From Clostridiales bacterium (lineage in GTDB: Bacteria > Bacillota > Clostridia > Caldicoprobacterales > UBA3941): a DNA stretch of 47,727 nt. The notes under the pieces are model-generated. The model saw nothing but the letters and a program-made list of their open reading frames with translations, was not told where the DNA came from and ran no database searches. Of this stretch, positions 1 through 8,822 are shown one piece after another (the first letter of the stretch is position 1; each line of letters starts with the position of its first letter). The stretch covers positions 1-47,727 of the forward strand of contig JAAYGY010000017.1 in NCBI GenBank assembly GCA_012735575.1. The letters are read 5' to 3'. The position numbers were made by a program, and so were the translations under genes.

Positions 1-109
1 AGATTGATTTTATCCAGAAATAGCTACTCGCTAGAGGTTTTATTATTAAGTATTAAATTATCATCGTTTTTTACCCTTTAAAACCCACTCTTTAAATCCC
101 CGCAAAGCC

Positions 110-1492
110 TTATTTCATGCGGCTTTCAGCACGTTTTATCTGAACTATGCACTCAACGTGGGCGGTCTGAGGAAACATATCTACTGGTTGAACTTCTTGT
201 ACATTATAACCTCTATCTGATAGATACTTTAAATCTCTAGCCAGCGTAGCAGGGTTGCAGGAAACATACACTATCCTTTTTGGCTGTGCATGCACTAATG
301 CATCTAAAAGTCTTGGATCACAGCCTTTTCTTGGAGGATCCACCACTGCTACATCAACCTTTAGACCTTCATCCACCAGTTTGGGCAATACATCCTCAGC
401 TTGTCCTTCGATAAACTCTGCATTATAAAGATTATTTTCTAAAACATTAAACTTTGCATCTTCAATGGCTTGCGGCACGACCTCTATACCGTAAACCTTT
501 TTTGCCTTTCGTGCCATAAAAAGCGAAATTGTGCCGATTCCGCAGTATGCATCTATAATATCCTCTGAACCAGTCAAATTTGCATACTCCACTGCCTTAT
601 AGTATAGTACTGCTGTCTGAACAGGATTTACTTGAAAAAAGGATAGAGGAGATATCTTAAACTTTAAATCTCCTATATATTCAACAATATGATCCTTGCC
701 CCACAGCACAATATTTCTATTTCCTAGTATAACATTTGTCTTATCAGGATTGATATTTTGCACAATACTCACTATTCCAGGTATCTGTTTTCTTAAACGC
801 TTAACCAATCTGTCCCCGTGAGGTAAAGCTTCGCCATTTGTAACAATAATAGTCATAACTTCCCCACTTGCCAATCCTACTCTACTTACTATGTGCCTAA
901 CAATCCCCTTATGAACTATTTCGTCATAAGGCTTGATATTAAACTCTTTCATAAATTTACGTACAACTCTTATAATCTTATCATTGATGCTATGTTGAAT
1001 AATACATGAATCCATATCGATAATATTGTGACTTCTGGGGGCGTAAAAGCCTATAGCCAACTTGCCCTTTATGGAGCCAACTGGAAACTGCATCTTATTG
1101 CGATAAGCCCAGGGGCTCTTCATTCCAATGGTGTCATGTATTAAAATATTCTCTAATCCCCCGATTCTTTCCATAGCATCTTTGACCAGCTGCTTTTTAA
1201 ATTCTAGCTGTAAAGAATAGGACATATGCTGCAACTGACATCCACCACATCTGCCGGCATGTTCACACCTTGGATTAACTCTTTGGTCAGAAGGCTTTAT
1301 TACCTCCAATAATTTGCCATAACCATAGGATTTTCCCACTTTAACAGCCTTAATCCTTATTTTCTCACCGGGCAAAGCACCGGGTACAAACATGGTAAAT
1401 CCTTCTATCCTACCTATACCTTCACCATTCATTCCCAGGTTGTCTATACCTAATTCATATTCTTGGTTTTTGATAACTGGCACTTTTTGCAA
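110..1492 (-). CDS. rlmD: 23S rRNA (uracil-5-)-methyltransferase, RumA/RlmD family
   Basis: Predicted S-adenosylmethionine-dependent enzyme that makes 5-methyluridine in 23S rRNA. An N-terminal TRAM domain (about residues 10-65) is followed by an iron-sulfur cluster motif, CEHAGRCGGC (C-x5-C-x2-C) with a fourth Cys in DSCIIQ. The methyltransferase core shows YCGIGTISLF (SAM binding), VVDPPRKGCD and the catalytic-Cys motif YVSCNPATLARDL. I place the start at TTG 1490-1492: GGAGG lies at 1500-1504, seven bases upstream. The longer ATG at 1531 has no ribosome site and adds 13 non-family residues. The protein is then 460 residues, the usual family length. A terminator lies upstream, so it is probably its own transcription unit. 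In Bacillus the related enzyme methylates two positions (RlmCD); which sites are used here cannot be told. Confidence 0.88.
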   Translation of the reverse strand: MQKVPVIKNQEYELGIDNLGMNGEGIGRIEGFTMFVPGALPGEKIRIKAVKVGKSYGYGKLLEVIKPSDQRVNPRCEHAGRCGGCQLQHMSYSLQLEFKKQLVKDAMERIGGLENILIHDTIGMKSPWAYRNKMQFPVGSIKGKLAIGFYAPRSHNIIDMDSCIIQHSINDKIIRVVRKFMKEFNIKPYDEIVHKGIVRHIVSRVGLASGEVMTIIVTNGEALPHGDRLVKRLRKQIPGIVSIVQNINPDKTNVILGNRNIVLWGKDHIVEYIGDLKFKISPLSFFQVNPVQTAVLYYKAVEYANLTGSEDIIDAYCGIGTISLFMARKAKKVYGIEVVPQAIEDAKFNVLENNLYNAEFIEGQAEDVLPKLVDEGLKVDVAVVDPPRKGCDPRLLDALVHAQPKRIVYVSCNPATLARDLKYLSDRGYNVQEVQPVDMFPQTAHVECIVQIKRAESRMK

Positions 1493-1544
1493 AATATTTC
1501 CTCCTAAAATTCCATGTTTAAACTGCAACATTATTTCGGTAAAA

Positions 1545-1590
1545 TGAAAAGAAAAATAGCGAAGGAGTACTTTCTCCCTGGCTATTTTCT
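1545..1590 (-). terminator. Rho-independent terminator after the thioesterase gene
   Basis: On the minus strand an AAAATAGC...GCTATTTT stem with an inner GGGAG/CTCC pairing is followed by a T-rich run (TTTTTCTTTTC). It separates the mtrB-pfkA-pyk-thioesterase operon from rlmD. Confidence 0.6.
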
Positions 1591-1635
1591 GTATATACTT
1601 ATAAAATTATTAGTTCAATATAAATTACATTTCGT

Positions 1636-2055
1636 TTATTCATTATTTACACATTTCATAAATAATTCATATAGTGCAGGATCTATCCTGCGAATATTTA
1701 TGGGTTTTAAGTCTTTATTGGTTATTGCATGGACAGTTTTTCCCTTGGCCAATAGACAATTATCCTTCTCCCGGATCACATCATACTCCATAGTAATGCG
1801 GGCTCCAGAGAACCCAGTCATAGATGTTCTTATAGTAACCGCATCATCATACTTGGCACCTTGCAAGTATTTACAATGAGTTTCTGTTAATGGGAGCATT
1901 ACTCCCCTTTCTTCTAATTCCCTATAGCTAATACCTTGGTGTCTCAAGTATTCAGTTCTGGCCACTTCAAACCAAACATAATAGTTGGAGTGATGAACTA
2001 TTCCCATCTGATCCGTTTCTTTATACCGGACTCGTATTTTCGTATCCACTGTCAC
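1636..2055 (-). CDS. YbgC/4-hydroxybenzoyl-CoA thioesterase-like hotdog protein
   Basis: 139-residue single-hotdog protein, the usual size for the YbgC/FadM thioesterase family. The N-terminal stretch RVRYKETDQMGIVHHSNYYVWFE carries the family signature with the catalytic Asp (ETDQMG) and the YxxWFE helix. It is expected to hydrolyse acyl-CoA or acyl-ACP thioesters in the cytoplasm; the substrate cannot be read from sequence. The start is GTG at 2053-2055 with AGGAG about 11 bases upstream; an ATG in between is followed by a stop. It begins 14 bases after pyk and is the last gene of the mtrB-pfkA-pyk operon, ending at a terminator. Confidence 0.85.
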   Translation of the reverse strand: MTVDTKIRVRYKETDQMGIVHHSNYYVWFEVARTEYLRHQGISYRELEERGVMLPLTETHCKYLQGAKYDDAVTIRTSMTGFSGARITMEYDVIREKDNCLLAKGKTVHAITNKDLKPINIRRIDPALYELFMKCVNNE

Positions 2056-2069
2056 AGCATAATCATCTC

Positions 2070-3824
2070 CTAAACAACCTTGGATTTACCGTTATAAACA
2101 AAGCCTTTAACAGGATCAACAGTAACATCCATTCCGTCATAGAGCATCTCAGTAATCTCCTGAGCACCAACAATAGTCGGTATCTCTAAGGAAAGGCCTA
2201 CTATAGCAGCATGAGATGTTACCCCGCCCTCCTCTGTAATAATGGCGGTTGCCTTCTTTATAAACGGCAACAGGGAATTATCTGTTGATTTGGTAACTAT
2301 AATATCCCCTTCTTGAAATTTCTCCCTAGCATCCATAACATTATTTATAACACAAACCCTGCCATATGCAGAACGAGTTCCGATGCCCGTACCTTTTGCT
2401 AAAATATCCCCTATTACGTTTACCTTTATTAGATTGGTTAATCCGCTTATTCCTACTGGAACTCCTGCTGTTATTACTACAACATCCCCTGGCTCCACTA
2501 TTCCGGCTTGTGTGGCGATCTCCACAGATTTCTCAATCATTTCATCGGTATTATCCATATCTGGCGAAATATAGGGTTGTACACCCCAAACCAGTGACAG
2601 TTCTCTATAGGTAGAATCACTGGTTGTGGTTGCAATAATTTCAGAAGCAGGACGGTATTTAGATACCATTCTGGCAGTATGTCCCGTCCTCGTGGCTGTA
2701 ATAATTGCCTTAGCATTTAGATCATGAGCAATGGCGCAAGTTGCATGGCTGATGGAGTTAGTAACCGTTGCTTCCTGACCCACTATCCGCTTCTCAAAAG
2801 CGGCTATGTAATCAATGCTATTCTCTACACGCTCTGCTATCCTAGCCATAATTCTCAAGGCATCTACTGGATACTTTCCAATAGCTGTTTCACCTGAAAG
2901 CATTATGGCATCTGTACCGTCGTATATAGCATTAGCAACATCACTAGTCTCTGCCCGTGTAGGTCTGGGATTTCTAATCATAGAGTCCAGCATCTGTGTT
3001 GCAATGATAACTGGTTTGCTTACTTCTATGCATTTCTTAATAATGCTCTTTTGGGCAACTGGTACCTCTTCGGCTGGAATCTCAACGCCTAGATCCCCTC
3101 TGGCAATCATAATGCCATCAGAAACCTTGATTATATCATCAATATTTTCTAAACCTTCCTGATTTTCTATCTTTGCTATAACCTTGATATCGCTTCCCTT
3201 GTTCTCTTCTAATACCTCTCGAATTGCCAAAACATCGGAAGGTTTTCTAACGAAGGACGCTGCTATATAATCTACCCCTTGCTCAATACCAAATTTAATA
3301 TCCTCAATATCCTTGGGTGTAATAGCAGGCAAACTTGTAGAGATTCCAGGAATATTTACCCCCTTGCCACTTCCCAAGGAACCACCATTGATGACTTTAC
3401 AGTGTACTTCATTTTCAGTAATACCTTCTACTAACAATTCCACCAATCCGTCATCCAATAGAATTGTAGCACCCTTGTGGACATCTTTGGTTATTCCTTT
3501 AAAAAGTACTGAAACCTTAGTTTCATCGCCTAAAATATCCTCTGTAGTCAAAACAAATCTTTGCCCTTCAGTAAGTTGAACATTTTCCGTTTTAAACTTA
3601 CCTATACGTATTTCAGGGCCTTTGGTATCTAACAAAATGGCCACCGGAAGATCCAGTACCTCTCTAATTTCTTTAATTAAAGCGATTCGCCTGCCATGCT
3701 CTTCATGGTTTCCATGGGAAAAATTTAAACGAATAACGTTGGCCCCATTCTCTAACAGACATCTCAGTATCTTAGGATCTTCACTGGCGGGTCCTAAAGT
3801 GCAAATAATCTTGGTTTTCCTCAT
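2070..3824 (-). CDS. pyk: Pyruvate kinase with C-terminal PEP-utiliser swivel domain
   Basis: Catalyses phosphoenolpyruvate + ADP to pyruvate + ATP, the last step of glycolysis. The N-terminus (KIICTLGPAS, VIRLNFSHG) and the metal/PEP-binding region (MIARGDLGVEIPAEEV) are intact, and the alpha/beta C-domain ends with an extra domain of about 95 residues carrying GGVTSHAAIVG near residue 535. This extra PEP-utiliser mobile domain is typical of pyruvate kinases from Bacillus and many Clostridia. It keeps the THA/SHA-type histidine, which phosphotransfer enzymes phosphorylate. I place the start at ATG 3822-3824 with GGAGG five bases upstream; the GTG at 3836 lies inside that ribosome site. The protein is 584 residues. 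It starts 12 bases after the pfkA stop, so the two are co-transcribed. Confidence 0.96.
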   Translation of the reverse strand: MRKTKIICTLGPASEDPKILRCLLENGANVIRLNFSHGNHEEHGRRIALIKEIREVLDLPVAILLDTKGPEIRIGKFKTENVQLTEGQRFVLTTEDILGDETKVSVLFKGITKDVHKGATILLDDGLVELLVEGITENEVHCKVINGGSLGSGKGVNIPGISTSLPAITPKDIEDIKFGIEQGVDYIAASFVRKPSDVLAIREVLEENKGSDIKVIAKIENQEGLENIDDIIKVSDGIMIARGDLGVEIPAEEVPVAQKSIIKKCIEVSKPVIIATQMLDSMIRNPRPTRAETSDVANAIYDGTDAIMLSGETAIGKYPVDALRIMARIAERVENSIDYIAAFEKRIVGQEATVTNSISHATCAIAHDLNAKAIITATRTGHTARMVSKYRPASEIIATTTSDSTYRELSLVWGVQPYISPDMDNTDEMIEKSVEIATQAGIVEPGDVVVITAGVPVGISGLTNLIKVNVIGDILAKGTGIGTRSAYGRVCVINNVMDAREKFQEGDIIVTKSTDNSLLPFIKKATAIITEEGGVTSHAAIVGLSLEIPTIVGAQEITEMLYDGMDVTVDPVKGFVYNGKSKVV

Positions 3825-3836
3825 TTTAGCCTCCAC

Positions 3837-4799
3837 TTATATTGACAATACCTTCGACATTTCATACAGTTCTTCATCAAAACCCTTTTGCATTGCTAGA
3901 CCTTCTTCAATATCGCAGTCCACTATTTGGTTGTTCCTTATGCATACTATCCTATTGCCAATTCCTTCTTTTAACAGCTGCACAGCATGATAACCCATTC
4001 TACTTGCTAGAATTCTATCAGCAACAGTAGGACTTCCGCCTCTTTGTATGTGACCTAAAACAGTGGCTCTGGTTTCAATTCCTGTTTTTTCTTCAATCTC
4101 TTTACATAGTTCATTAACATCAAACATGCTTTCTGCCAGCATGATTATATGAGAGCGTTTGCCTCTATCCTTGCCTTGGATAAGCCGTTTACATAGATCA
4201 TTTATATCAAAGGGAACTTCAGGCATAATAATATGCTCTGCGCCACCAGCTACACCGGTATAAAGGGCTATGTCACCTCTGCCTCTTCCCATGACCTCAA
4301 TAACGTTTGCTCTTTGGTGAGAGGTTACAGTGTCCCTAATTTTATTTATGGCATCCACAACAGTGTTGGTAGCAGTATCAAAGCCAATGGTATAGTCTGT
4401 ACAATTAATATCATTATCTATAGTACATGGAATTCCTATGGTTGGTACCCCCATACGGCTCAAATCTAACGCACCTCTAAATGAACCGTCACCGCCTAAT
4501 ACTACTACTCCTTCAATCCCAAAAATTTCAATAATGTTGCGTGCCTTTTTCATGCCTTCTGGTGTCTTAAACTCGTCAGAACGATCAGTGTGCAGTATTG
4601 TTCCACCTCTATGAATTATATCGCCAACTGAAGCGATATTCATCTCGCGAAGATCTCCGTATATTAGTCCGTTGTATCCTCTGCGAATTCCTATAACTTT
4701 CATATCATTGTATATTGCTGTTCGTACTACTGCACGGATGGCAGCATTCATCCCTGGTGCGTCTCCTCCACTTGTCAGAACTCCAATTGTTTTCATCAT
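3837..4799 (-). CDS. pfkA: 6-phosphofructokinase
   Basis: Phosphorylates fructose-6-phosphate to fructose-1,6-bisphosphate, the committed step of glycolysis. The bacterial group motifs are present: [15 protein letters not shown] (ATP loop), [19 protein letters not shown] with the catalytic Asp, [12 protein letters not shown] and the effector region near the C-terminus. The length (320 residues) fits ATP-dependent PfkA. One residue is unusual: the stretch reads IPCTIDND, with Cys where ATP-dependent enzymes usually have Gly and pyrophosphate enzymes have Lys. The other marker position is Gly (GGDGS), so ATP use remains likely. AGGAGG six bases upstream supports ATG 4797-4799; ATG 4796 is also possible. 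The TTG at 4805 directly abuts the ribosome site. Second gene of the mtrB-pfkA-pyk operon. Confidence 0.95.
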   Translation of the reverse strand: MMKTIGVLTSGGDAPGMNAAIRAVVRTAIYNDMKVIGIRRGYNGLIYGDLREMNIASVGDIIHRGGTILHTDRSDEFKTPEGMKKARNIIEIFGIEGVVVLGGDGSFRGALDLSRMGVPTIGIPCTIDNDINCTDYTIGFDTATNTVVDAINKIRDTVTSHQRANVIEVMGRGRGDIALYTGVAGGAEHIIMPEVPFDINDLCKRLIQGKDRGKRSHIIMLAESMFDVNELCKEIEEKTGIETRATVLGHIQRGGSPTVADRILASRMGYHAVQLLKEGIGNRIVCIRNNQIVDCDIEEGLAMQKGFDEELYEMSKVLSI

Positions 4800-4869
4800 T
4801 AACAACCTCCTATAAATGTATATCTATATCCCGTTCTTCATTAGTACAGCAGCGGCTTATAAAGTTTGG

Positions 4870-5088
4870 TTATCCAGTTCTAATCTCACCGTGTTTGGTA
4901 TAAATAACAGCTTTACCCCTTACCTTTATAGCAGAGGTATTCTCTGTAAACTGGGCAATCATAACTTCACCTTTATCAAGTTTTTCGGTATGGTGAAACT
5001 TGGTATCCTTCCCTCTAGTTAGACCTATAATACTAACTCCATCCTCCTGAGCAAGTATACAAATATAATCATTATAAATCTGATCCAT
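4870..5088 (-). CDS. mtrB: trp RNA-binding attenuation protein (TRAP)
   Basis: 72-residue homologue of Bacillus subtilis MtrB (TRAP), the 11-subunit ring that binds tryptophan and then wraps RNA bearing repeated GAG/UAG triplets. Identity by eye is high through the core: [35 protein letters not shown]. The RNA-contacting Lys36, Lys55 and Arg57 (Bacillus 37, 56, 58) are present. So are Thr24, Gln46, Thr48 and Ser52 of the tryptophan pocket, so it should bind both ligands. ATG has AGGAGG eight bases upstream. It heads the pfkA-pyk operon behind its own extended -10 promoter. No trp genes lie in the window, so its RNA targets are elsewhere or unknown. Recognition is from memory of the Bacillus sequence. 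Confidence 0.93.
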   Translation of the reverse strand: MDQIYNDYICILAQEDGVSIIGLTRGKDTKFHHTEKLDKGEVMIAQFTENTSAIKVRGKAVIYTKHGEIRTG

Positions 5089-5164
5089 CCCAATAACCTC
5101 CTAAATAACTAGAAATCCCAAAAACCAAAATAATATAAGCCACTTAGCCATATTTCGCCATCAT

Positions 5165-5173
5165 ATTATAACA
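5165..5173 (-). promoter_or_regulatory. Extended -10 promoter for mtrB-pfkA-pyk
   Basis: The minus strand reads TGTTATAAT, a perfect extended -10, about 75 bases upstream of the mtrB ATG in the 120-base gap after dnaE. No good -35 lies 17 bases upstream, which is tolerated for extended -10 promoters. It would let the glycolytic operon run separately from dnaE. Confidence 0.45.
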
Positions 5174-5210
5174 TATATGCTTGTCTATATGCTACTGTTA
5201 TAAACAAAAT

Positions 5211-8200
5211 TTACACCAGCCTAACACATTCCTCGCCTAATACGTCAGAAAGTTCTTCTATTAACTGCCTATCCTGTCGTATCCATAGCTCCCGGTTAGC
5301 CAAGCTCTTCATACCTGAAGCTTCTATATATAAAATAACCGGAATATTACCTTTATATTTCCTCAATATGGGGCTTATTTGCTGGCTTATATCAATTCTT
5401 TTATCCTTCGCTATTTTTAGATAAAGTTTTCTATTTACAGATGAAGTGAGGGGGACAATCTGATCGCATAAAATTTTTGGCTCTTCATCTTCCCTCAGGC
5501 TTAGTTTCCCCTCGATGATAACTGTACTATCATTATCCAACAGTTTATGATACTTCTTATATACTGCTGGAAACACTATTATCTCGATAGTTCCATATAG
5601 ATCTTCCAAGGTAATAAAGGCCATCAGATTATTGTTTTTGGTGCTCTTACGCTTATGTTCTACAATAATACCCCCAACTCTAACCCTTGCTCCATCCATT
5701 AGCACATTGGCGCCTAGCATAGCTTCATCTTCTGAGGCACTTTGATGAATATCTAATGTACTTGTTAAATTTTCCAGAATATCCTTATACTCCATTAAAG
5801 GATGTCCACTAATATAAACTCCTACAGTCTCTTTCTCCATGCTAAGTAAAATCTTTTGTGGAAATTCTTTAATATCTGGTAAAATCTCGAAATCCATAGG
5901 TTGATCTTGTTGTATTACAGCCTGGTCAAATAAGGATATCTGGCCAGCAAGGTTTTTTCTGCGGTCCTGAACAACTCCCTCTAAAACTTTTTCATATACT
6001 GCCATGAGCTGAGATCTGTATGCACCAAAAGAGTCAAAGGCACCACATTTTATCAGACTTTCTAATAATCGCTTATTAATGCCTTCGCCATCCACTTTTT
6101 GGCAAAAATCCAGGAGACTTACAAATTCGCCTTTTTCCTCTCGCGCCTTTATAATCCTATCAATTGCAGACAAGCCAACATTTTTTACAGCAGCCAGACC
6201 AAATCGAATTTTATCTCCAACAACAGAAAAATTAGCATAACTTTGATTTACATCAGGGGGCAAAACTTCTATACCCCTTTTCCTGCAATACTGAATATAG
6301 CCAGCTACTTTGCTACTGTTACCCATAACACTGGTCATTAATGCCGCCATAAACTCTACAGGATAATGATATTTTAGCCATGCTGTTTGATAAGCAATCA
6401 ATGCATATGCAGCAGCATGGGATTTATTAAAGGCATATTTAGCAAACTCCATCATTTCATCAAATATTTTATTGGCTTGCACTTCATCTATACCATTTCT
6501 AAGGGCCCCGGGAATTATAACATTTCCCTCTTCATCTTCAATACCATATATAAAGTTTTGCCGTTCTTCTTCCATTATCTTTGTATCTTTTTTAGCCATG
6601 GCTCTTCTGACCAGGTCAGATCTTCCCAAGGAATAGCCGGCAAGATCCCTTACTATCTGCATAACCTGCTCTTGATAAACCATACATCCGTAGGTCACCT
6701 CAAGAATATCTTCTAAGCAAGGAGCAGTATACACAATGGACTCTGGATGATTCTTGTTGTCAAGGTACCGCGGAATCTGATCCATTGGTCCCGGACGATA
6801 TAATGATATACCAGCTATAATATCTTCAAAATGGCTAGGTTTTAACTCTTTCAAAAATGCTCTCATCCCTGCGCTTTCCAGTTGAAATACTCCATCGGTA
6901 TCTGCCTGGCTGAGCATTTTATATACTCCAGGTTCTTCTAAAGATATGTTACTAATATCTATATCTATGCCCTTATTCTTTTTAACAAGATCTATGGTAT
7001 CTCTTATCACTGTTAGAGTTCGCAAACCCAGAAAATCCATTTTTAAGAGGCCCAGGTCCTCCAAAATTCCCATTGAGAACTGGGTGGTAATTATATCATC
7101 ATTTTTTTGTAAAGGTACATGTTCGGTTATAGGATCCTTGGAAATGACTACGCCAGCAGCATGGGTAGAAGCATGCCTGGGCAGGCCTTCTAAACTTCTT
7201 GATGTATCAATTAAGTTTCTTATAGTGGGATCACTATTATACTGCTCTCTTAGCTCCTCATTAACCTCCAATGCGCGATCTATTGTCATTCCAAGTTCCA
7301 TGGGTATTGCTTTGGCTATTCTATCTACATCAGCATATGGTAAATTAAGTGCCCTACCTACATCCCGTATTACTGCTCTAGCAGCCATGGTTCCAAAAGT
7401 GATAATTTGTGCAACCCGGTCCGAACCATACTTTTGTACTACATAGTCTATTACCTCTTGCCTGCGTTCAAAGCAAAAGTCAATATCTATATCGGGCATA
7501 CTGATTCTGTCGGGGTTAAGAAATCTCTCGAATAACAGGTTATATTTTAAAGGGTCAATCTGTGTTATATCCAGGGCATAGGCGACCAAACTTCCCGCTG
7601 CACTTCCTCGTCCTGGGCCTACCATAATATCATTATCTCGAGCAAACTTTATAAAATCCCATACTATAAGGAAGTAGTCTACATACCCCATTTTTTCTAT
7701 AGTATCAAGTTCGTATTTCAGACGCTCTTTTACCTCGTCTGTAATTTCGGAATACTTTTTTTCTACACCCTGCCTGCATAGATGCCTTAAATACTGGGAT
7801 GGTGTATAGCCTTCGGGAACCTCATACTTAGGCAAGTGTATGGTGCCAAAATCAAAGGTTATATTGCATTGCTCAGCAATTTTCACCGTATTCTCTATGG
7901 CTTCTGGATAAGAGGCAAACAAAGCCTGCATCTCCTCAGGGGATTTGAGATAGAATTCCTGAGAATCAAAACTCATTCTATCCTCATCCTCTATAGTTTT
8001 GCCGGTTTGAATACAGAGCAGTACATCATGGACCTGAGCATCTTCGGGTTTGACATAATGAACATCATTGCTGGCAACCAGAGGAATTCCCGTATCACGG
8101 CTTAATTCTGCAATCATCTCATTTAGTCTTAACTGTTCTTCTAATCCGTGATACTGTAATTCAAGATAAAAATTACCCCTGCCTAAAATTTTATCTAATC

Positions 8201-8681
8201 TTAAAGCCAAATCCCTTGCAGCTTTTTTCTGTCCCGATAATAGCATTCTGGGAATATCCCCTGCCAAACATCCGCTTAGCCCAATTAAACCCTGGCTGTA
8301 TCTGGCGAGTGTTTGATAATCTATTCTTGGCCTATAATAAAAACCCTCTATAAATCCCATAGACACTAGCTTTACCAGATTTTTATATCCATCCTGGTCT
8401 TTGGCAAGAAGGACTAGATGAGCGTAATTGCTATCAGCATGAGACTGCTTATCGCTCATAGAACGAGGAGCTATATAGACCTCACAACCAATTATTGGCT
8501 TTATCCTCCTAGCCTTTGCTTCTTTATAAAAATCCACTACTCCATACATAACACCGTGATCTGTAATAGCCAGGCTATCCATTCCCAGCTCTTTGCATCT
8601 GTCCAAAAGGTCTGTAATCCGACCAGCACCATCTAATAAGCTGTACTCTGTATGGGTATGGAGATGGACAAAATTCGCCAA
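5211..8681 (-). CDS. dnaE: DNA polymerase III alpha subunit (DnaE type)
   Basis: Replicative C-family DNA polymerase, 1156 residues. Order: PHP domain (1 to about 205), palm/thumb/fingers with the catalytic PDIDIDF motif near residue 397 and GPGRGSAAGS just before it, a helix-hairpin-helix region, and an OB-fold near residues 985-1070 (VRVGGIIVEHKRK, LEDLYGTIEIIVFP). The PHP domain keeps its metal-site residues (HTHTEYS, ITDHGVMYG, GCEVY, ASNDVHY), so it may still be a metal-dependent proofreading exonuclease. No DEDD exonuclease insertion is present, which rules out PolC. The start is TTG 8679-8681 with GAGGTG six bases upstream. It has its own transcript between the crh terminator and the mtrB promoter. 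Confidence 0.97.
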   Translation of the reverse strand: MANFVHLHTHTEYSLLDGAGRITDLLDRCKELGMDSLAITDHGVMYGVVDFYKEAKARRIKPIIGCEVYIAPRSMSDKQSHADSNYAHLVLLAKDQDGYKNLVKLVSMGFIEGFYYRPRIDYQTLARYSQGLIGLSGCLAGDIPRMLLSGQKKAARDLALRLDKILGRGNFYLELQYHGLEEQLRLNEMIAELSRDTGIPLVASNDVHYVKPEDAQVHDVLLCIQTGKTIEDEDRMSFDSQEFYLKSPEEMQALFASYPEAIENTVKIAEQCNITFDFGTIHLPKYEVPEGYTPSQYLRHLCRQGVEKKYSEITDEVKERLKYELDTIEKMGYVDYFLIVWDFIKFARDNDIMVGPGRGSAAGSLVAYALDITQIDPLKYNLLFERFLNPDRISMPDIDIDFCFERRQEVIDYVVQKYGSDRVAQIITFGTMAARAVIRDVGRALNLPYADVDRIAKAIPMELGMTIDRALEVNEELREQYNSDPTIRNLIDTSRSLEGLPRHASTHAAGVVISKDPITEHVPLQKNDDIITTQFSMGILEDLGLLKMDFLGLRTLTVIRDTIDLVKKNKGIDIDISNISLEEPGVYKMLSQADTDGVFQLESAGMRAFLKELKPSHFEDIIAGISLYRPGPMDQIPRYLDNKNHPESIVYTAPCLEDILEVTYGCMVYQEQVMQIVRDLAGYSLGRSDLVRRAMAKKDTKIMEEERQNFIYGIEDEEGNVIIPGALRNGIDEVQANKIFDEMMEFAKYAFNKSHAAAYALIAYQTAWLKYHYPVEFMAALMTSVMGNSSKVAGYIQYCRKRGIEVLPPDVNQSYANFSVVGDKIRFGLAAVKNVGLSAIDRIIKAREEKGEFVSLLDFCQKVDGEGINKRLLESLIKCGAFDSFGAYRSQLMAVYEKVLEGVVQDRRKNLAGQISLFDQAVIQQDQPMDFEILPDIKEFPQKILLSMEKETVGVYISGHPLMEYKDILENLTSTLDIHQSASEDEAMLGANVLMDGARVRVGGIIVEHKRKSTKNNNLMAFITLEDLYGTIEIIVFPAVYKKYHKLLDNDSTVIIEGKLSLREDEEPKILCDQIVPLTSSVNRKLYLKIAKDKRIDISQQISPILRKYKGNIPVILYIEASGMKSLANRELWIRQDRQLIEELSDVLGEECVRLV

Positions 8682-8710
8682 TTATTTCACCTCTTTATCC
8701 TTTGCTCCTT

Positions 8711-8716
8711 ATTATA
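8711..8716 (-). promoter_or_regulatory. Possible -10 element for dnaE
   Basis: TATAAT on the minus strand about 30 bases before the dnaE start, in the gap after the crh terminator. The -35 is poor, so this is tentative. Confidence 0.25.
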
Positions 8717-8786
8717 CACATTAAAGTATTTAATAATATTTTATCATCTTCTGTATAAAGGTACAATTACACAAATAAAATAAGGC

Positions 8787-8822
8787 AACAAAAAAGCAAC
8801 TTTAAAAGTCGCTTTTAAAATC
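8787..8822 (-). terminator. Terminator after crh
   Basis: Minus strand: stem AAAAGCGACTT / AAGTTGCTTTT with one G-U pair, followed by TTTTTTG. It begins directly after the crh stop codon and closes the long uvrC-to-crh gene run. Confidence 0.75.

Noticed and set aside
1514-1879. Plus-strand open frame of 121 codons
   Set aside because: It lies opposite the thioesterase gene and a terminator, has no ribosome site and no recognisable protein features.
5089-5210. TRAP-type GAG/UAG repeats in the mtrB leader
   Set aside because: Only scattered TAG triplets are present, without the regular 2-3 base spacing needed for a TRAP site.
6946-7446. Plus-strand open frame of 166 codons inside dnaE
   Set aside because: It is antisense to a strongly conserved part of DnaE, and its hydrophobic composition is a by-product of the reverse reading.
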